Shown here: piece after piece, positions 14,901 to 22,857 of the stretch
Numbering within the stretch: position 1 is the first letter of the stretch
Layout of the letters: every line of letters begins with the position of its first letter
Assembly (NCBI GenBank): GCA_020796225.1
Contig: CM036767.1
Location: 12,257,427 to 12,321,426, forward strand
Source of the DNA: Arion vulgaris
Lineage: Eukaryota > Mollusca > Gastropoda > Stylommatophora > Arionidae
Length of the DNA stretch: 64,000 nt
Reading direction: 5' to 3'
Made by a program: the position numbers and the translations under genes
Notes under the pieces: generated by a model
Database searches by the model: none
Told to the model about the DNA's origin: nothing
The model's input: the letters and a program-made list of their open reading frames with translations, nothing else

Positions 14901-17900
14901 TGTTTTGTAGCATGGACTGTGATGTTGTAATGTTGACTGTGCTGTGTGATTGTTTTCTTCTTCGCTTTGTTCTTAACACTACTTGTTACACCTCTCTTTG
15001 TGGCTTGTATGTGATTTTTTTACCAAAGAACATAGGTATGTTATGGTGTTAGGTTACAGCGTTATATGAGCAGCTGCGATATTTGTGCCTTTGACGTATA
15101 CACTACCGCTATATTGTGTGAATGGCAGCCTCATTAATTCTCTCCCTACCTGCTTTGTCCGACTTCAGTGTATCATTCTCTAATGGGTCTTAACACCAAG
15201 AATTGATTTCATTACACTAGGATTTACCCTATATGGCTCGGTCACTCTCTGTAGAAATGGCACGCCATCTGCCGAGAGTATTGTACAAAGCACAAACTCC
15301 TTAGCTCAGGCAACAATCCTAGGGATCTCTGGAAAAATGCACCTGTGAACAGAACAGCGCGGTCCAGATTCGAATCAGTCTCTTTCCATGGCCACCAAGG
15401 GGAGGTTGGATAGGGTCTTGGTCAGTGCCATCTTACTGACCATGATGCTGCCGTGTCCCCTTAATTGTGTCCTCTGTGCCTCCTATTGCCTCTGTGTGAC
15501 ATTGTCATGTGGAATGTGTTGTGGGATACTGTCATGTCGAATGTGCTCTCTGATATTATATTTGTAATGTTGATTTATGCTTTGTAAAATTGCAGGCTAT
15601 GAACTCACCATGGCAAATGAATAATCGACCCCCCTTTGGACAGATGTCTGTACCATTACTCAATCGTCCTCCAGCTGGCATGCAACAAGGAACACCTCAA
15701 ATCAATCCTCTGGGACGTCTCCCTGTACCCTTTATCTCCTCTACAATGCAACCTCCTCCTGGTATGCAAGGACCTCCTGGACTCATGCCTCCTATAGTAA
15801 CATCCCAGCAGCAGCAGCCTCCTCCCATGATGGGAAGTATGGGAAGTCTGCCTCAGATGCAACAGCAACAGAATCCTGGCATGCTGAGACCATGGCAGCA
15901 GCAGCCACAAGTCAGCCAACCTCACAATCTAATATCTATGAGTAATACTATGGCCACTAACAGCAACTCACTAGGTATGTAACATCTTAGGAAGAGATCT
16001 TCTGCAAGTTTGGTTGGTATTGTTTCTTCAAAAGCTTCATATCAACCAGCCCCTTGTGTGATTTGTATGTGATCTGAGCCTAAGAGCGATTGTATCGTTG
16101 TGCCAGTATGCGCCTACAAGTAGGCTAGCACTCCGATTTCTGCAATGTTTTTGTTTACTAAGGTAGCTTCCATAGGCGCCTACCTTAGTCGTCTCTTAGG
16201 ACATGCCTTGTAGGTTGCAGTGGTACTATTTTTTGCTTACCTTGCGGACCCCGGCAACACACATGGTTATGTTTATAAACATCTACACAAATTACTATTT
16301 GTATGTTTTTATCTCCAGTCTCAGAGCAAAACCTTACTATCCAAATCTGAAAAGTCAAAAAGCATAAGGCATTTTTAACCTTTTCTTCTTTTGTCGTCAC
16401 ACTGCTACCGGATTGTTGCCCAGTGTTGTGGTTTTCTGTTTTTGTCTTGCACTGTTCTAGTGGCTTTGGTAATTGTTATTTTCGCTCTTTGACAGGATTC
16501 TGTTATGCCATCTAACCATCTTTTCATGGTCTTCCTCTCGCCTTCTTTCCTGGTGTTCTGTTGTAGAAGACTTTGCATACTGTGGAGTTTGGATGCATTC
16601 TGATTAACTGGCCAAACCACTTCATTCTTTGTTTCTCAATGTAATTCAAGCAAGGTTCTGTGCCAATTTTCTTTCTTATGCTGATGTTGGTGACTGTCTT
16701 TTCTGGTGTGTTGGTAACTTTTCACAGGCAGCGCATTTCACATGTAGTTATTTTTGTGACTGCACTTTGCTCATTGTCCATGTTTGGTTCTGGTAACATA
16801 ATGTAGGTATGAAAATACTGTTGATCATCTGTTGCTTAGCTGCCAGTGAAATTTGTAGGTGCCTTAACAATGGGGCTAGCTGGTAGGTTACAGCATTTGC
16901 TTCTTGCACTCTAGCCTCTATTTCTCTATCTAGTCTTCCGTGAATATGCTTCCTAAGTATTTGAATACTTTGTATTTTAACCTCTGTGGCACTAAAGTAT
17001 AGTATTTGCTTTATACTCCAGAAATACTCTGGTTTTTGTCTCATGTGAAATAGTGTGGCTAACTTTTCGTGATCACTGATCTCAGGTGAACTGAAATTTA
17101 GATGTGCTTGTCCTACTTGCTATATGTGCCTATGAACTGGGGCACAGAGCTTTCATGTTCCCTGTGTATACCACGCAGAACACAAAGTGCGGTCAACTTG
17201 ATTGATAAGAACGAACTTGAAATAGAATAAGATCAGAGATAAACAGCAGAAATAGATGTTATGTTATGCGATCGACATCATGGCACATTGGGCATTCCCA
17301 TTCATGCTCTGTCCTCCGTTGCAGCAGCCATCCCAAAGTCCATTTTCTCACCGTACCCATGAGAAGTTGATTAGTATATCCGCCCGAGTGGTTACCGGGC
17401 CCAAATTTGGGATGTAAAGAATAGAACCACTGTTACCTACCATGCATGTCGTAAGAGGCGACTAAGGAGGTTTGGCTGAAATCGGATGCACGTGTCCTAA
17501 ACGTGTAGAAGTCTTATGCGTTTAGGGCCTACCAAACCAATGTGCAATGTATACACGTTCTTGGCAAAGATCAAACATATCACAAAGAGTGATTAAAATT
17601 GGTCGTAAGAATGAACGAAAGAAGAAGGGAGATTAGTATATCTTCTCTCTCCACGAAGACGACACTGTCTGGCATGTCCAAACTTAATGCCAAATTCGTC
17701 AGTGTCTGAGACTTGCCCATGTCACATAAATGAGAGCGTATCACATTGATGATATCGGTTCTGTCCATACTTCTGCCCGCTTGAGTCGGTGCATTGTTTG
17801 CAAGAAAGTCAGCACGCTCGTTACCCTGCACTACATGTCCAGGTGTGTACAGCCAAGTCAATTTCTTGAGATGTGATCTACGAATGCTGTCGACCCATTC

Positions 17901-20900
17901 CACGCACAGACTTCCAGATTCAATTCTTTGAAACATATTCATCGAGTACGATATGATAATCGTATGGGTAACCTGTTGCTCAGCCACCCATGACAGAGCC
18001 CTGGAGGCAGCAGTGATCTACATAGTCATGCTCGATGTCGTCTCGAAAGTGCTGTAGTCCTCATGAAGTGGGCTACTGTTTTGTTGTGCTGAATAAGTTT
18101 ACGATGATCTGGTTAAATGGATGTCACTAGCATTACTAAAGTACATTAAATGGTTAGATTTCTTCTTCTTCAGTGATCACGGCACTTAAGCTCTTGCCCA
18201 ATGTTATGTAGTGAGTGCTATGTGTTTGTAAGTTGTTCTTTGTTCCATACAGTGTGGTGCATTTATCTGACCTTGGAGGAAGAAATATCTTCCTGACATC
18301 ATCTAGCACTTGCTACTCGAAGAGGTGGTGGTGGTGGTGAATGATTTCAAGATGATGTGCACACAGCTGGCACTCTGGAGTGTGTTGTGATTGAATTCTG
18401 TTAATGTGGTTATTAAGTGTTGGGTTTGTAGTCTAAAAATGGTGTTCTGATAATGGTTAGATTTAAACAACATGTTAATACTGTTTATGTGTCCATTGAT
18501 AATCATTAATGGCACTGACTCTTCAACATATTTATATTATTGCAACTGGTATCTTTTGCAGCTTTGCCTCCTCCACCACCTCCCCCATCAATGTTGGCAC
18601 CACCTCCACCGCCACCAGTAGGTGGTCAGATGCAGTTACAACCAGTAACTCAGTGGATGCAGCAGTCTCAAGCAGGTAAGACATCTTAAACTCTAACTGA
18701 TGGTGAATATCATCAATGCGTCACGCTCTCAATTGTGTGACATGGGCGGGTCTCAGACACTGGAACGAGTTCGTGAATTAGGCGTTAAGTTTGGACATGC
18801 CAGACAGTGTCGTCTTCGTGGTAGAGAGAAGAAGATATAGTAATCAACTTCTCATGGGTACTGTGAGAAAATGGACTTTGGGATGGCTGCTGCAACGGAG
18901 GAGAGAGCACGAATGGGAATGCCCAATGTGCCATGACGTCGATCGCATAACATAACTGATGGTGAACAGGACAGAGCTAGCAAGCATGCTGGCGAAGCCA
19001 TAGTGGGCCTCACCGAGGAGCAGGTGTGCACGCCATTTTTGGAAAGCGAGGCAGACACGGCAAGCAAGAGGTGTTCCCCACCCAAATGTGTAGAACAATT
19101 GGAAAGCGGCAGCAGCAAGCATGGCAGGCAAGAGGGTGTGCGTCCCACCCAAATGTGCAGAACAACTGGAAAGTCCAGCAGAGGTAAAGCCAGTGCCGTT
19201 TCGCTCGGAGTGAACTACTGCTGCCTTGTAGTTCGATTGGGGACAATCAAAGACTAGCAGAGCAAACCGTACACAAGTTGGACGGGCGGCAAACCAAGGT
19301 GTCCATTAAAACGACCGGTTTTGCTGGGCAGATGACGCTCATTAGCCCGGGAGGGCAGGCATTCTAAGTGTCGCTGCCATAAAAAAATGGCAACCTGCTG
19401 CCTTGTGGGTTTTGGCTGGGGACAGCAAAAGGCTAGCGGAGAGCAAACCGCACACAAACACTGGTTGAAATTGAACACACCACCCAAGGATAAGCACTTG
19501 AGCTCCAATTGGTACTGAAGGCTGTGCACATTCTGATTTTTGGCTGTTTATATATCACAATAGAATGATAAAAACGGCTTAAGAACCATCGCGAGAGAGA
19601 ACTCTACACATCTTGAACTATGTACACATCTATGTCAAGCGGAGACACTGACTCCACACTATTAAGTTCTGTTTGTCGCACAAGCAGATGTGTGCAATCA
19701 ACAACAGCATGGACTATGCTCAGACTGACAGTGTGAAGCAATTAGTAACATATAATACGATTGATTCTTCTTCAAACGCTCCATACCGACCGCTTGTTAA
19801 ACCACTCTGTGATTTGTATGTGATCTGAGCCTAAGAGCTATTGTATGTTGTGCCAATTATGCGTCTGCAAGTAGGTCAGCACATTCGATTTCTGCAACGC
19901 TTTTCATTGACTAGGGTAGCATCCCTAGGCCCCTACCTATCGCCTCTTAGGACACGCCTTGTAGGTCGCAGTGTTACTATTCTTTGCTTTGCTTGATGAC
20001 CCTGGCAACAAACTGGCGTTTGATTGATTGATTGGACCATTTTGGTGAGTAACCATGTGTGCTTTGATCTCTCTTACACAGAGTGGTACACAACGTAGCA
20101 CTGACAAAAATACAATTGTCTTCAAATATTACACCGCAACAGGCAATGATACACAGAGTAAATGAAACGGGAAGAGACTGGCCATGCAAGCGCTGAACTG
20201 ATAAAATAGCAGAGCCTGAACACCTATATACGAAGCACATAAGAAGACCCTCTCCCAGACCCTATACTTCACTTAGACATCACAAGGTTTCAAGAGAGCT
20301 GAGATAAGAATATGATGTTCAGACGGACAGTATGAAGCAATCAACAGCAGAATGGTATTGTTAGCCCATCTCCACATTATGAAAGATGACCAGTACATGT
20401 CTTCTGAATTCGCCCGCTATGAATTTAGACATATCCATGCACCTGGTGTGGAGCTTCTGGCTGATTTTTGCGTGAAAGCCTGCTTACCGTTTATTGGTTT
20501 CCTCACCATACAGGAGGGCCTTCTCTGACTTCAGAGGTCAAAGTACATGTCAAAATGGTCCCCAGTTCACATCAAGCCCTCTCTTCGATAACTTGTGTGC
20601 TCTTCTTCTTCACCTTTCAACTCCCCACGGAGCACATATCTTCTAATTTCTTCCAGCTCTTCCTCTCGCCTGCCATCCCTTTCAATTCTTTCTATGCATT
20701 TAATATCTATTCTTTTATTATCAACCTCCAGCTCTCTTCTCCAGGTCTGTATAGGTTCCCTAGCCCTGTTTTCCTGCAGGTTCCAAAACAGGGCTATCTT
20801 GCAATGCTTCCGGTCGGTTTGTGCTCTAGAATAACCCATTTTTCCCCCACTCATTGTGACCTTTCTGTGGCTTGAGTGCAGGAAATATTCAGTCATCCTA

Positions 20901-22519
20901 ATAAACTAAAATATACATCACAGCATCAGGTGTTAAATTTAATCAACAGATCATCATCTCTGCACATTGAACCAATTAGTCCATAAGTGCTGAACTTCTT
21001 CCTCGGGATTTCTCTCAATGTGTGGAGACTAACGTCACAAGTTCTTTGTTCATGCACTACTATTCTTTGGCTTCCAACAAATGCTCTTGTTTGGCTTTAC
21101 CCAGTTTGATTTGATATTTTTGCTTTCTGATTAGAGTTGCAGATTCACTAATATTCATTGAATCATTTACATGAGATGCTAATGGAATGCATGGTTCCTG
21201 GAGCATGAGGCAGGGGACGATGAAGGTGGCAGCAGGACATCAAAGAAACTTTGAATATGATGCTGGAGAACTTACTAGAGATTTGGTGTTTCAAGCAGGC
21301 TGTGATGAAAGTGATGTTTCGCAAGGGATGTGCTACTACTTGAGATTTCCCTTAAGCGATCAGGTGTTTTCTTGTTAAGGGGGATTCTGGTCTTGAAACT
21401 TTTTCGTTGCTTTGGTATTAATGTAGAATTTGTATAACAATTTTGAAAGATTATGACTTAGAATGGTAGAAAAAAATTAGTAAAAAAAAAAAAGTCTCAC
21501 GTTGCCATGGAAACAATACAAAATGGCAGCAAGCACAAATTTCAAATCCTAAGGCTCTGAATTAATGAATATAAATTAATTCTGTTTTCACTCTAAGGTG
21601 AGCAATTGTAATATCTACAAAATTACACATCCTTTTAGGATATATTGAGTATTACATTTTTATGAATTTTGTGTAAACACACCCCCAAAAACAGCTTTTT
21701 TGACCAAATTTTGAGGGAATTTTTACCCAAAAATTTATAAAAATTAAATATTTAATATATCCTAACAATCATGTGTAATATTTTAGATATTACAATTGCG
21801 CACCTTAGAGTGAAAACAGAATTCATTTACATTCATTAGATTCAGAGCCTTAGGGATTTGAAATTTTGTTTTTGCGGTCATTTTGTATTGTTTCCATGAC
21901 AACACTTTGACATTTTATTTTTTTCTACTATTCTAAGTCATACTCTTTCAAAATGCTTATACAAATTTTATATCAATATGAAAACAACGAAAATAGAATC
22001 TTGATTTTCAAGACCCGAATCCCCCCTTAATCTCACGGCTGAGTACATCATTTGTGCTTAGAATCTGTTATATTTTTCTAGCCCTCACGTATGGCAGATT
22101 AAAATTGTTTTCCCCCATTGATAACTAGATGTTGTGTTGAGCACTAATGAGTAACTGAAGTTCTGTTTTCTCTTATAGGTAACATGGGTCTTCAGACACA
22201 CAAGCCTCCACAACTACCTTCAACAACCGCAGCGCCATGGCAACAACCACCTCCGCCTGCATCTCTGGCACCATGGCAACAACAGTCTCACATCCCACAA
22301 ATGCCTGGTCTGTCAATGTCAACAATGATCCCTACAGGCCCAGTCCAGTCCCCAAACCTCATGACAACTGCTGTCCCTCCACCCCCACAGTCAAGTGTGG
22401 TGCAGCAGTATACCTCGTATGCACCACCTCCTCCTCCCGTGAGCTATGACAATCAAAGGATGCCTGGTATGGGTCACATGATAATGACGAGTCCACCTCC
22501 TCCCCCACCACCCAGTTAA
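2776..22519 (+). CDS. SF1: Splicing factor 1 (branch-point binding protein), partial at 5' end
   Basis: SF1 recognises the intron branch-point sequence in the nucleus and, with U2AF, starts spliceosome assembly (family knowledge). Ten exons (2776-2928, 4555-4675, 7103-7255, 9477-9595, 10857-10961, 11629-11695, 14337-14459, 15596-15974, 18562-18675, 22179-22519) have matching phases and total 1,675 bases: one carried-over base, 557 codons and a TAA stop. In order they give the SPSP phosphorylation motif, a KH domain with the GPRG loop, the QUA2 helix region ([20 protein letters not shown]), one CX2CX4HX4C zinc knuckle, and a tail rich in proline, glutamine and methionine. The exon carrying the U2AF65-binding KRKRSRW-type N-terminus is missing, presumably left of the window. 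Introns are full of repeats. Identity is very secure; tail exon borders rest on splice signals and phase. Confidence 0.96.
3020..3250 (-). repeat. Retrotransposon tail fragment (same family as 48090-48340)
   Basis: Shares stretches such as 'gcctcacagcttcagg' and 'gtgtctttcgtcgcctctgtta' with the 3' end of the minus-strand LINE at 48.1 kb and with fragments at 24.8 and 28.9 kb. Confidence 0.5.
3337..3566 (+). repeat. SINE subfamily D copy
   Basis: Diverged copy of the element described at 31980-32195: GCCGGG start, a worn core (TTGTAAGAGGCAACTGAGG), the 'ataactggcacaaagtac' block and the GAAGAAGAAGAA tail. Confidence 0.7.
3640..3960 (+). repeat. Non-LTR retrotransposon RNase H downstream fragment
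   Basis: Contains FRLHIGHQ and [11 protein letters not shown], a decayed version of the 'FRLRTGHxxLNxHxxR' segment that follows RNase H in the other copies here. Frameshifted and stopped. Confidence 0.5.
4090..4215 (+). repeat. Retrotransposon 3' end fragment
   Basis: Matches the end of the fragment at 23195-23435: 'ggacatctggc.ttgagag' and 'gtggcaaagttctgctcaggacaagctatttgatga' recur. This terminal sequence also occurs at 62.03 kb in reverse. Confidence 0.55.
4293..4470 (+). repeat. SINE family L copy (tRNA-like head on the opposite strand)
   Basis: Shares 'catgactagcgcagtcgccgtgaa', a TTCAGGTTAGGAT block, 'cttggccttaccgtgga' and the ending 'ctctaatccattctaccagac' with copies at 29.4, 32.2, 33.1 and 38.7 kb. 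The reverse strand of better copies reads as a tRNA-like head with a B box near GGTTTGATCCC. Confidence 0.6.
4555..4675 (+). CDS. SF1: SF1 exon: first half of the KH domain
   Basis: Acceptor ATGTTTCAG at 4554, donor GTAAGTAAA at 4676. Encodes [17 protein letters not shown] to LKTLEKD, including the invariant [14 protein letters not shown]-binding loop. The first base completes the Lys codon begun in the preceding exon; it ends in phase 0. Confidence 0.96.
4728..4893 (-). repeat. SINE family C copy
   Basis: Reverse-strand copy of the element at 29523-29722 and 31223-31412: tRNA-like head (B box near GGTTCAATTYC), 'cggcaccgagccgaagagctgaaagctcaagtgcttctggat' type body, then an A-run. It starts about 50 bases after an SF1 donor site. 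Confidence 0.6.
5044..5157 (+). repeat. SINE family B copy, 3' truncated
   Basis: Head resembles a tRNA: CTGTAGCTCAAACGGTAG (A-box-like) and GGTTCAAACTTC (B-box-like). Fuller copies are at 13950 and 31808. Confidence 0.65.
5163..5500 (+). repeat. SINE family E copy, near full length
   Basis: tRNA-like head (TAGTAGCTCGGCCTGCTAG and GAGTTCGAACC), a body with CTCTGAAGTCGGAGAAAATC, and an A-rich end (GAAAGAAAAAAAGG). Collinear with the reverse copy at 53012-53327 that sits inside a mariner element, which fixes both ends of the family. Confidence 0.75.
5501..5933. other. Intron sequence without recognised feature
   Basis: AT-rich SF1 intron; no coding or repeat signal that I recognise. Confidence 0.4.
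5934..7020 (-). mobile_element. Degraded Tc1/IS630-like DNA transposon
   Basis: Ends carry inverted copies of ACTATAGTGC followed by TTCAAAA (5934-5950 and the reverse of 7003-7020), and the interior encodes a transposase C-terminus on the minus strand. About 1.09 kb, too short for an intact element, so the transposase 5' part has been lost. Exact ends are uncertain by a few bases. Confidence 0.6.
6263..6562 (-). pseudogene. Transposase C-terminal remnant (DDE, Tc1/IS630 superfamily)
   Basis: Reading right to left gives [16 protein letters not shown], a TAA stop, [16 protein letters not shown] and on to [10 protein letters not shown] with a TGAGT-flanked stop. '[19 protein letters not shown]' is the hallmark around the last catalytic acidic residue (the E of PIELIW) in this transposase group. 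The stop replaces the expected Tyr codon, so this copy is inactive. It lacks a long ATG-initiated frame, so simple ORF calling misses it. Confidence 0.7.
7103..7255 (+). CDS. SF1: SF1 exon: second half of the KH domain
   Basis: Acceptor ATCCAAAG at 7102, donor GTGAGTAAC at 7256. Encodes [17 protein letters not shown] to [14 protein letters not shown] in phase 0 at both ends: the KH beta strands and last helix with the KGSVK segment typical of SF1. Confidence 0.95.
7400..7920 (-). repeat. Retrotransposon RT 3' fragment with internal duplications
   Basis: Reverse strand resembles the 23195-23435 fragment ([19 protein letters not shown]). Its 5' half contains three partly deleted copies of a segment around 'gttctcttctctgtccatgatataatgataata' (about 7670, 7755 and 7870). 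Confidence 0.55.
8100..8400 (-). repeat. Non-LTR retrotransposon RT C-terminal fragment
   Basis: Reverse strand encodes a sequence like [20 protein letters not shown] followed by [12 protein letters not shown] and a DRPKW-like end, a standard LINE carboxyl terminus. The longer plus-strand frame here (8023-8409) is a shadow. Confidence 0.6.
8515..8640 (+). repeat. SINE family E-related fragment
   Basis: Shares CGCTGAAGTCGAAGTAAGAC, 'aagccttcacacaaaaatcagtcag' and 'gactgcctgaattgtag' with copies at 20.4, 55.5, 58.9 and 62.2 kb. Confidence 0.5.
8877..9452 (+). repeat. Non-LTR retrotransposon-type interspersed repeat abutting an SF1 acceptor
   Basis: Begins ACTAGCTGTACCCTACGCGC and ends with 'aaatttcagctaaatcttttcagtagttt' plus a run of ACAAACAGACAAAC, a pattern I know from widespread invertebrate retroelement 3' ends. 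A 38-base unit around GTCCCAGTTGACATACTGC is repeated about 2.5 times near 8932-9020. It stops about 25 bases before the acceptor of the 9477 exon. Confidence 0.55.
9477..9595 (+). CDS. SF1: SF1 exon: QUA2 region
   Basis: Acceptor TTTCCTTTCCAG at 9476, donor GTAAGTTTA at 9596. Encodes [20 protein letters not shown] through [10 protein letters not shown], the QUA2 helix that contacts the 5' part of the branch point in SF1. Starts in phase 0 and ends after two bases of an Ala codon. Confidence 0.95.
9596..10856. other. SF1 intron without recognised element
   Basis: Low-GC intron. A near-palindrome at 9990-10018 (GGGAGTCATGACTCCCAGGG) stands out, but I see no coding or family-level repeat signal. 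Confidence 0.4.
10857..10961 (+). CDS. SF1: SF1 exon: CCHC zinc knuckle
   Basis: Acceptor AATTGACAG at 10856, donor GTATGAAAC at 10962. Encodes [20 protein letters not shown] and then [14 protein letters not shown], a CX2CX4HX4C knuckle that binds the RNA backbone. Human SF1 also has one knuckle here. The first base completes the preceding Ala codon; it ends after two bases of Arg. Confidence 0.96.
11275..11560 (+). repeat. Non-LTR retrotransposon RNase H fragment
   Basis: Encodes [20 protein letters not shown], then broken frames to [12 protein letters not shown]. Same region of the element as at 225-670 and 56600-57180. Confidence 0.65.
11629..11695 (+). CDS. SF1: SF1 exon: post-knuckle linker
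   Basis: Acceptor CACATTACAG at 11628, donor GTATGTGAA at 11696. Encodes [20 protein letters not shown] plus SE, matching the 'RPGD...DKARMDKE' stretch that follows the knuckle in animal SF1. A short 67-base exon, phase-consistent with both neighbours. Confidence 0.93.
11945..12196 (-). repeat. SINE subfamily A copy
   Basis: Reverse copy of the element at 17382-17630: begins at the right with CCCAAGTGGTTACCGGGCCC, passes a core variant and ends at the left with a GAAGAAGAAG tail (seen here as CTTCTTCTTC). Confidence 0.75.
12197..12862. other. SF1 intron, mostly unrecognised
   Basis: Contains a duplicated 'gtttatcagtcctg.agt' segment at 12735-12780. Its right part may be the decayed continuation of the piggyBac remnant next to it; I cannot read a frame through it. 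Confidence 0.35.
12863..13153 (-). pseudogene. piggyBac-type transposase remnant
   Basis: Open minus-strand frame of 96 codons containing [20 protein letters not shown] followed by [14 protein letters not shown]. The pattern 'YWSxDxLLxxPxxSxxMSRxRFxxILRxLHxND' is characteristic of the start of the piggyBac transposase core. The catalytic Asp region is not recognisable downstream, so this is a fragment. Confidence 0.65.
13396..13629 (-). CDS. Unrecognised 77-codon open frame in an SF1 intron
   Basis: Starts [20 protein letters not shown] and ends SRFARKNI, with a protein-like composition (alternating hydrophobic strand-like stretches such as [20 protein letters not shown]). I do not recognise it. 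It lies just 5' of the piggyBac remnant on the same strand, so it may be part of that or another transposon; it could also be chance. Confidence 0.25.
   Translation of the reverse strand: MEPENGKGVFLNRDFEELKYAGLSWETKDSYLRIFEKVLIFSGKLVIYDSVDGKIAGEIVDKSDCYIINSRFARKNI
13950..14178 (+). repeat. SINE family B copy
   Basis: tRNA-like start GTCTGTAGCTCAAGCAGTAG, then 'gagctcgatcacaaacccaagcgtacctg', a body with 'agacctcacagttcagaaagcaatggcaaactact', and an end near 'cctgtaaaggatatgcca'. Reference copy for the family. Confidence 0.7.
14337..14459 (+). CDS. SF1: SF1 exon: start of the proline-rich region
   Basis: Acceptor TATTTTTACAG at 14336, donor GTATGTACC at 14460. Encodes [20 protein letters not shown] through [10 protein letters not shown]. 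'[11 protein letters not shown]' is conserved in SF1 immediately after the knuckle linker. Phase 0 at both ends. Confidence 0.94.
14460..15204. other. SF1 intron without recognised element
   Basis: Nothing supported beyond a possible retrotransposon trace near 14700-14880 ('ccctggtattgtctaccacagagagccacac' resembles 32.6 kb). Confidence 0.35.
15205..15385 (-). repeat. SINE family M copy
   Basis: Shares 'accctatatggctcggtcac', 'ccgagagtattg.acaaa' and 'gcggtccagattcgaa' with copies at 36.5 and 47.9 kb. The reverse strand of the 47.9 kb copy has a tRNA-like head (TGTGGTTACGCCC and GTGGTTCGAATCC). Confidence 0.6.
15596..15974 (+). CDS. SF1: SF1 exon: Pro/Gln/Met-rich tail, largest exon
   Basis: Acceptor AAAATTGCAG at 15595, donor GTATGTAAC at 15975. 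Encodes [20 protein letters not shown] through ATNSNSL: a 126-residue low-complexity segment with PPG and QQQQ runs, as in the SF1 C-terminus. The 89-codon minus-strand frame across it is a shadow. Ends after one base of a codon. Confidence 0.93.
16023..16266 (-). repeat. SINE subfamily D copy
   Basis: Reverse copy; core seen as AGTCGTCTCTTAGGACATGC, with 'gagcctaagagcgattgta' and 'gcgcctacaagtaggc' blocks and the 5' end at 'ggaccccggcaacacac'. Confidence 0.75.
16390..17100 (-). repeat. Non-LTR retrotransposon reverse-transcriptase 3' part
   Basis: Minus-strand frames give [48 protein letters not shown], then a second frame with [13 protein letters not shown] and [10 protein letters not shown]: the region after the catalytic palm in LINE reverse transcriptases. 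Broken by frameshifts. Confidence 0.75.
17382..17630 (+). repeat. SINE subfamily A reference copy
   Basis: About 249 bases: GCCCGAGTGGTTACCGGGCC start (like the 5' end of a Ser/Leu tRNA), 'aagaatagaaccactgttacct', core CATGTCGTAAGAGGCGACTA, 'gctgaaatcggatgcacgtgtcctaaacgtgtagaag', 'aatgtgcaa.gtatacacgttcttgg', 'aaagagtgattaaaattggtcg', then a GAA-rich tail. Confidence 0.8.
17635..18060 (-). repeat. Non-LTR retrotransposon RNase H domain fragment
   Basis: Minus frame encodes a [20 protein letters not shown] segment followed by [11 protein letters not shown]. Same family as the plus-strand fragment at 46880-47345, which has the matching [19 protein letters not shown] and [11 protein letters not shown]. 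Confidence 0.75.
18185..18335 (+). repeat. Interspersed repeat shared with 43610-43800
   Basis: Both copies hold 'cttgccc.atgttatgtagtg', 'gtgtttgta.gttgtt', 'catttatctgaccttgg' and end with GAGGTGGTGGTGGTG. Class unknown. Confidence 0.5.
18562..18675 (+). CDS. SF1: SF1 exon: polyproline segment
   Basis: Acceptor TATCTTTTGCAG at 18561, donor GTAAGACAT at 18676. Encodes [20 protein letters not shown] then [18 protein letters not shown], with proline runs that in SF1 bind WW/FBP domains. Enters and leaves after one base of a codon; 114 bases, so it could be skipped without changing frame. Confidence 0.92.
18676..19764. other. SF1 last intron: GC-richer block with direct repeats
   Basis: Imperfect direct repeats lie at about 19040-19110 and 19110-19180 ('gcaggcaagagg.tgt...cccacccaaatgtg.agaacaa.tggaaag') and at 19215-19285 and 19388-19470 ('tgctgccttgt.g...ggggaca.c.aa.g.ctagc'). 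Higher GC than the surroundings. The several overlapping frames on both strands look like chance. Confidence 0.4.
19765..20012 (-). repeat. SINE subfamily D copy
   Basis: Reverse copy beginning with the CTTCTTCAAACGCTCCATAC tail complement; blocks 'gagcctaagagctattgta', 'gtctgcaagtaggtcagcacat' and core 'cgcctcttaggacacgccttgtaggtcgcagt'. Flows directly into family G-like sequence ('gattgattgattggacc'). Confidence 0.75.
20400..20545 (-). repeat. SINE family E copy
   Basis: Reverse of the 62213-62355 copy: 'cccgctatgaattta', 'ctgatttttgcgtgaaagcctgcttaccgttt', 'ctcaccatacaggagggccttctctgacttcagagg'. Confidence 0.6.
20560..20900 (-). repeat. Retrotransposon RT C-terminal fragment
   Basis: The minus-strand 109-codon frame has the charged composition of a LINE end ([30 protein letters not shown]). 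Related to the minus-strand fragments at 50.4, 51.8 and 61.5 kb ('ccagctcttcctctc.cctgccatccctttcaattcttt'). Confidence 0.55.
21375..22030. mobile_element. Foldback (long inverted repeat) element with TTAA ends
   Basis: Two arms of about 300 bases (roughly 21379-21690 and 21730-22026) are imperfect reverse complements: GGGGGATTCTGGTCTTGAAA at the left matches CAAGACCCGAATCCCCCC at the right, and 'aaggctctgaattaatgaat' matches 'attcattagattcagagcctta'. Both outer ends are TTAA, the target site of piggyBac-type transposases. No coding capacity. It sits in SF1's last intron, about 150 bases before the last exon. Confidence 0.75.
22179..22519 (+). CDS. SF1: SF1 last exon and stop codon
   Basis: Acceptor TTTTCTCTTATAG at 22178. 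Encodes [20 protein letters not shown] through [10 protein letters not shown] and a TAA stop at 22517-22519. Repeated APWQQ motifs and a final polyproline match the 'PLPPWQQQQ...PPPPPPP' ending of vertebrate SF1. The whole ten-exon frame closes here without gaps. Confidence 0.95.
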
Positions 22520-22857
22520 ACATGCACACCAGGATAGAACTTTCTCCTGCCAGTGAATGGTTGCTATAACAACAGAACAAACATGTTTTTCTCTTGATGT
22601 CTGTGTTTGAAAAAAGTGCATTTGTTGTCCTTGTACAGCTACATTTTTTATTGACTTGGTTTGTTGTTGCTTCTTTTCTTTTGTGAAATGTGTTTAATGT
22701 ATGATAGTATCTGCTTCTGTTTGAACAAGTCTCCTTACCATGTAACCAATGCGACTGGAGGACTAGAAGTGAAGTGCCTACTGTCTGAACAGGACATTCA
22801 TCGTCTTCTTGAGTTCACCCGCTATGAATTCATGCGTAGTCAGGCGCCTGTATGGCA
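22520..22857 (+). other. Probable SF1 3' untranslated region
   Basis: Follows the SF1 stop. No AATAAA occurs in it; the nearest downstream candidates are near 23566 (GCAATAAATA) and 24312 (GAATAAACA). If either is used, the 3' UTR would contain the SINE and LINE pieces that follow. From about 22780 it includes a family E trace ('cccgctatgaattcatgcgtagtcaggcg'). Confidence 0.4.

Noticed and set aside
15656..15925. 89-codon minus-strand frame
   Set aside because: Antisense shadow of the Pro/Gln-rich SF1 exon.
18844..19257. Several overlapping frames of about 80-100 codons on both strands
   Set aside because: GC-richer block with direct repeats; no protein-like conservation in any one frame.
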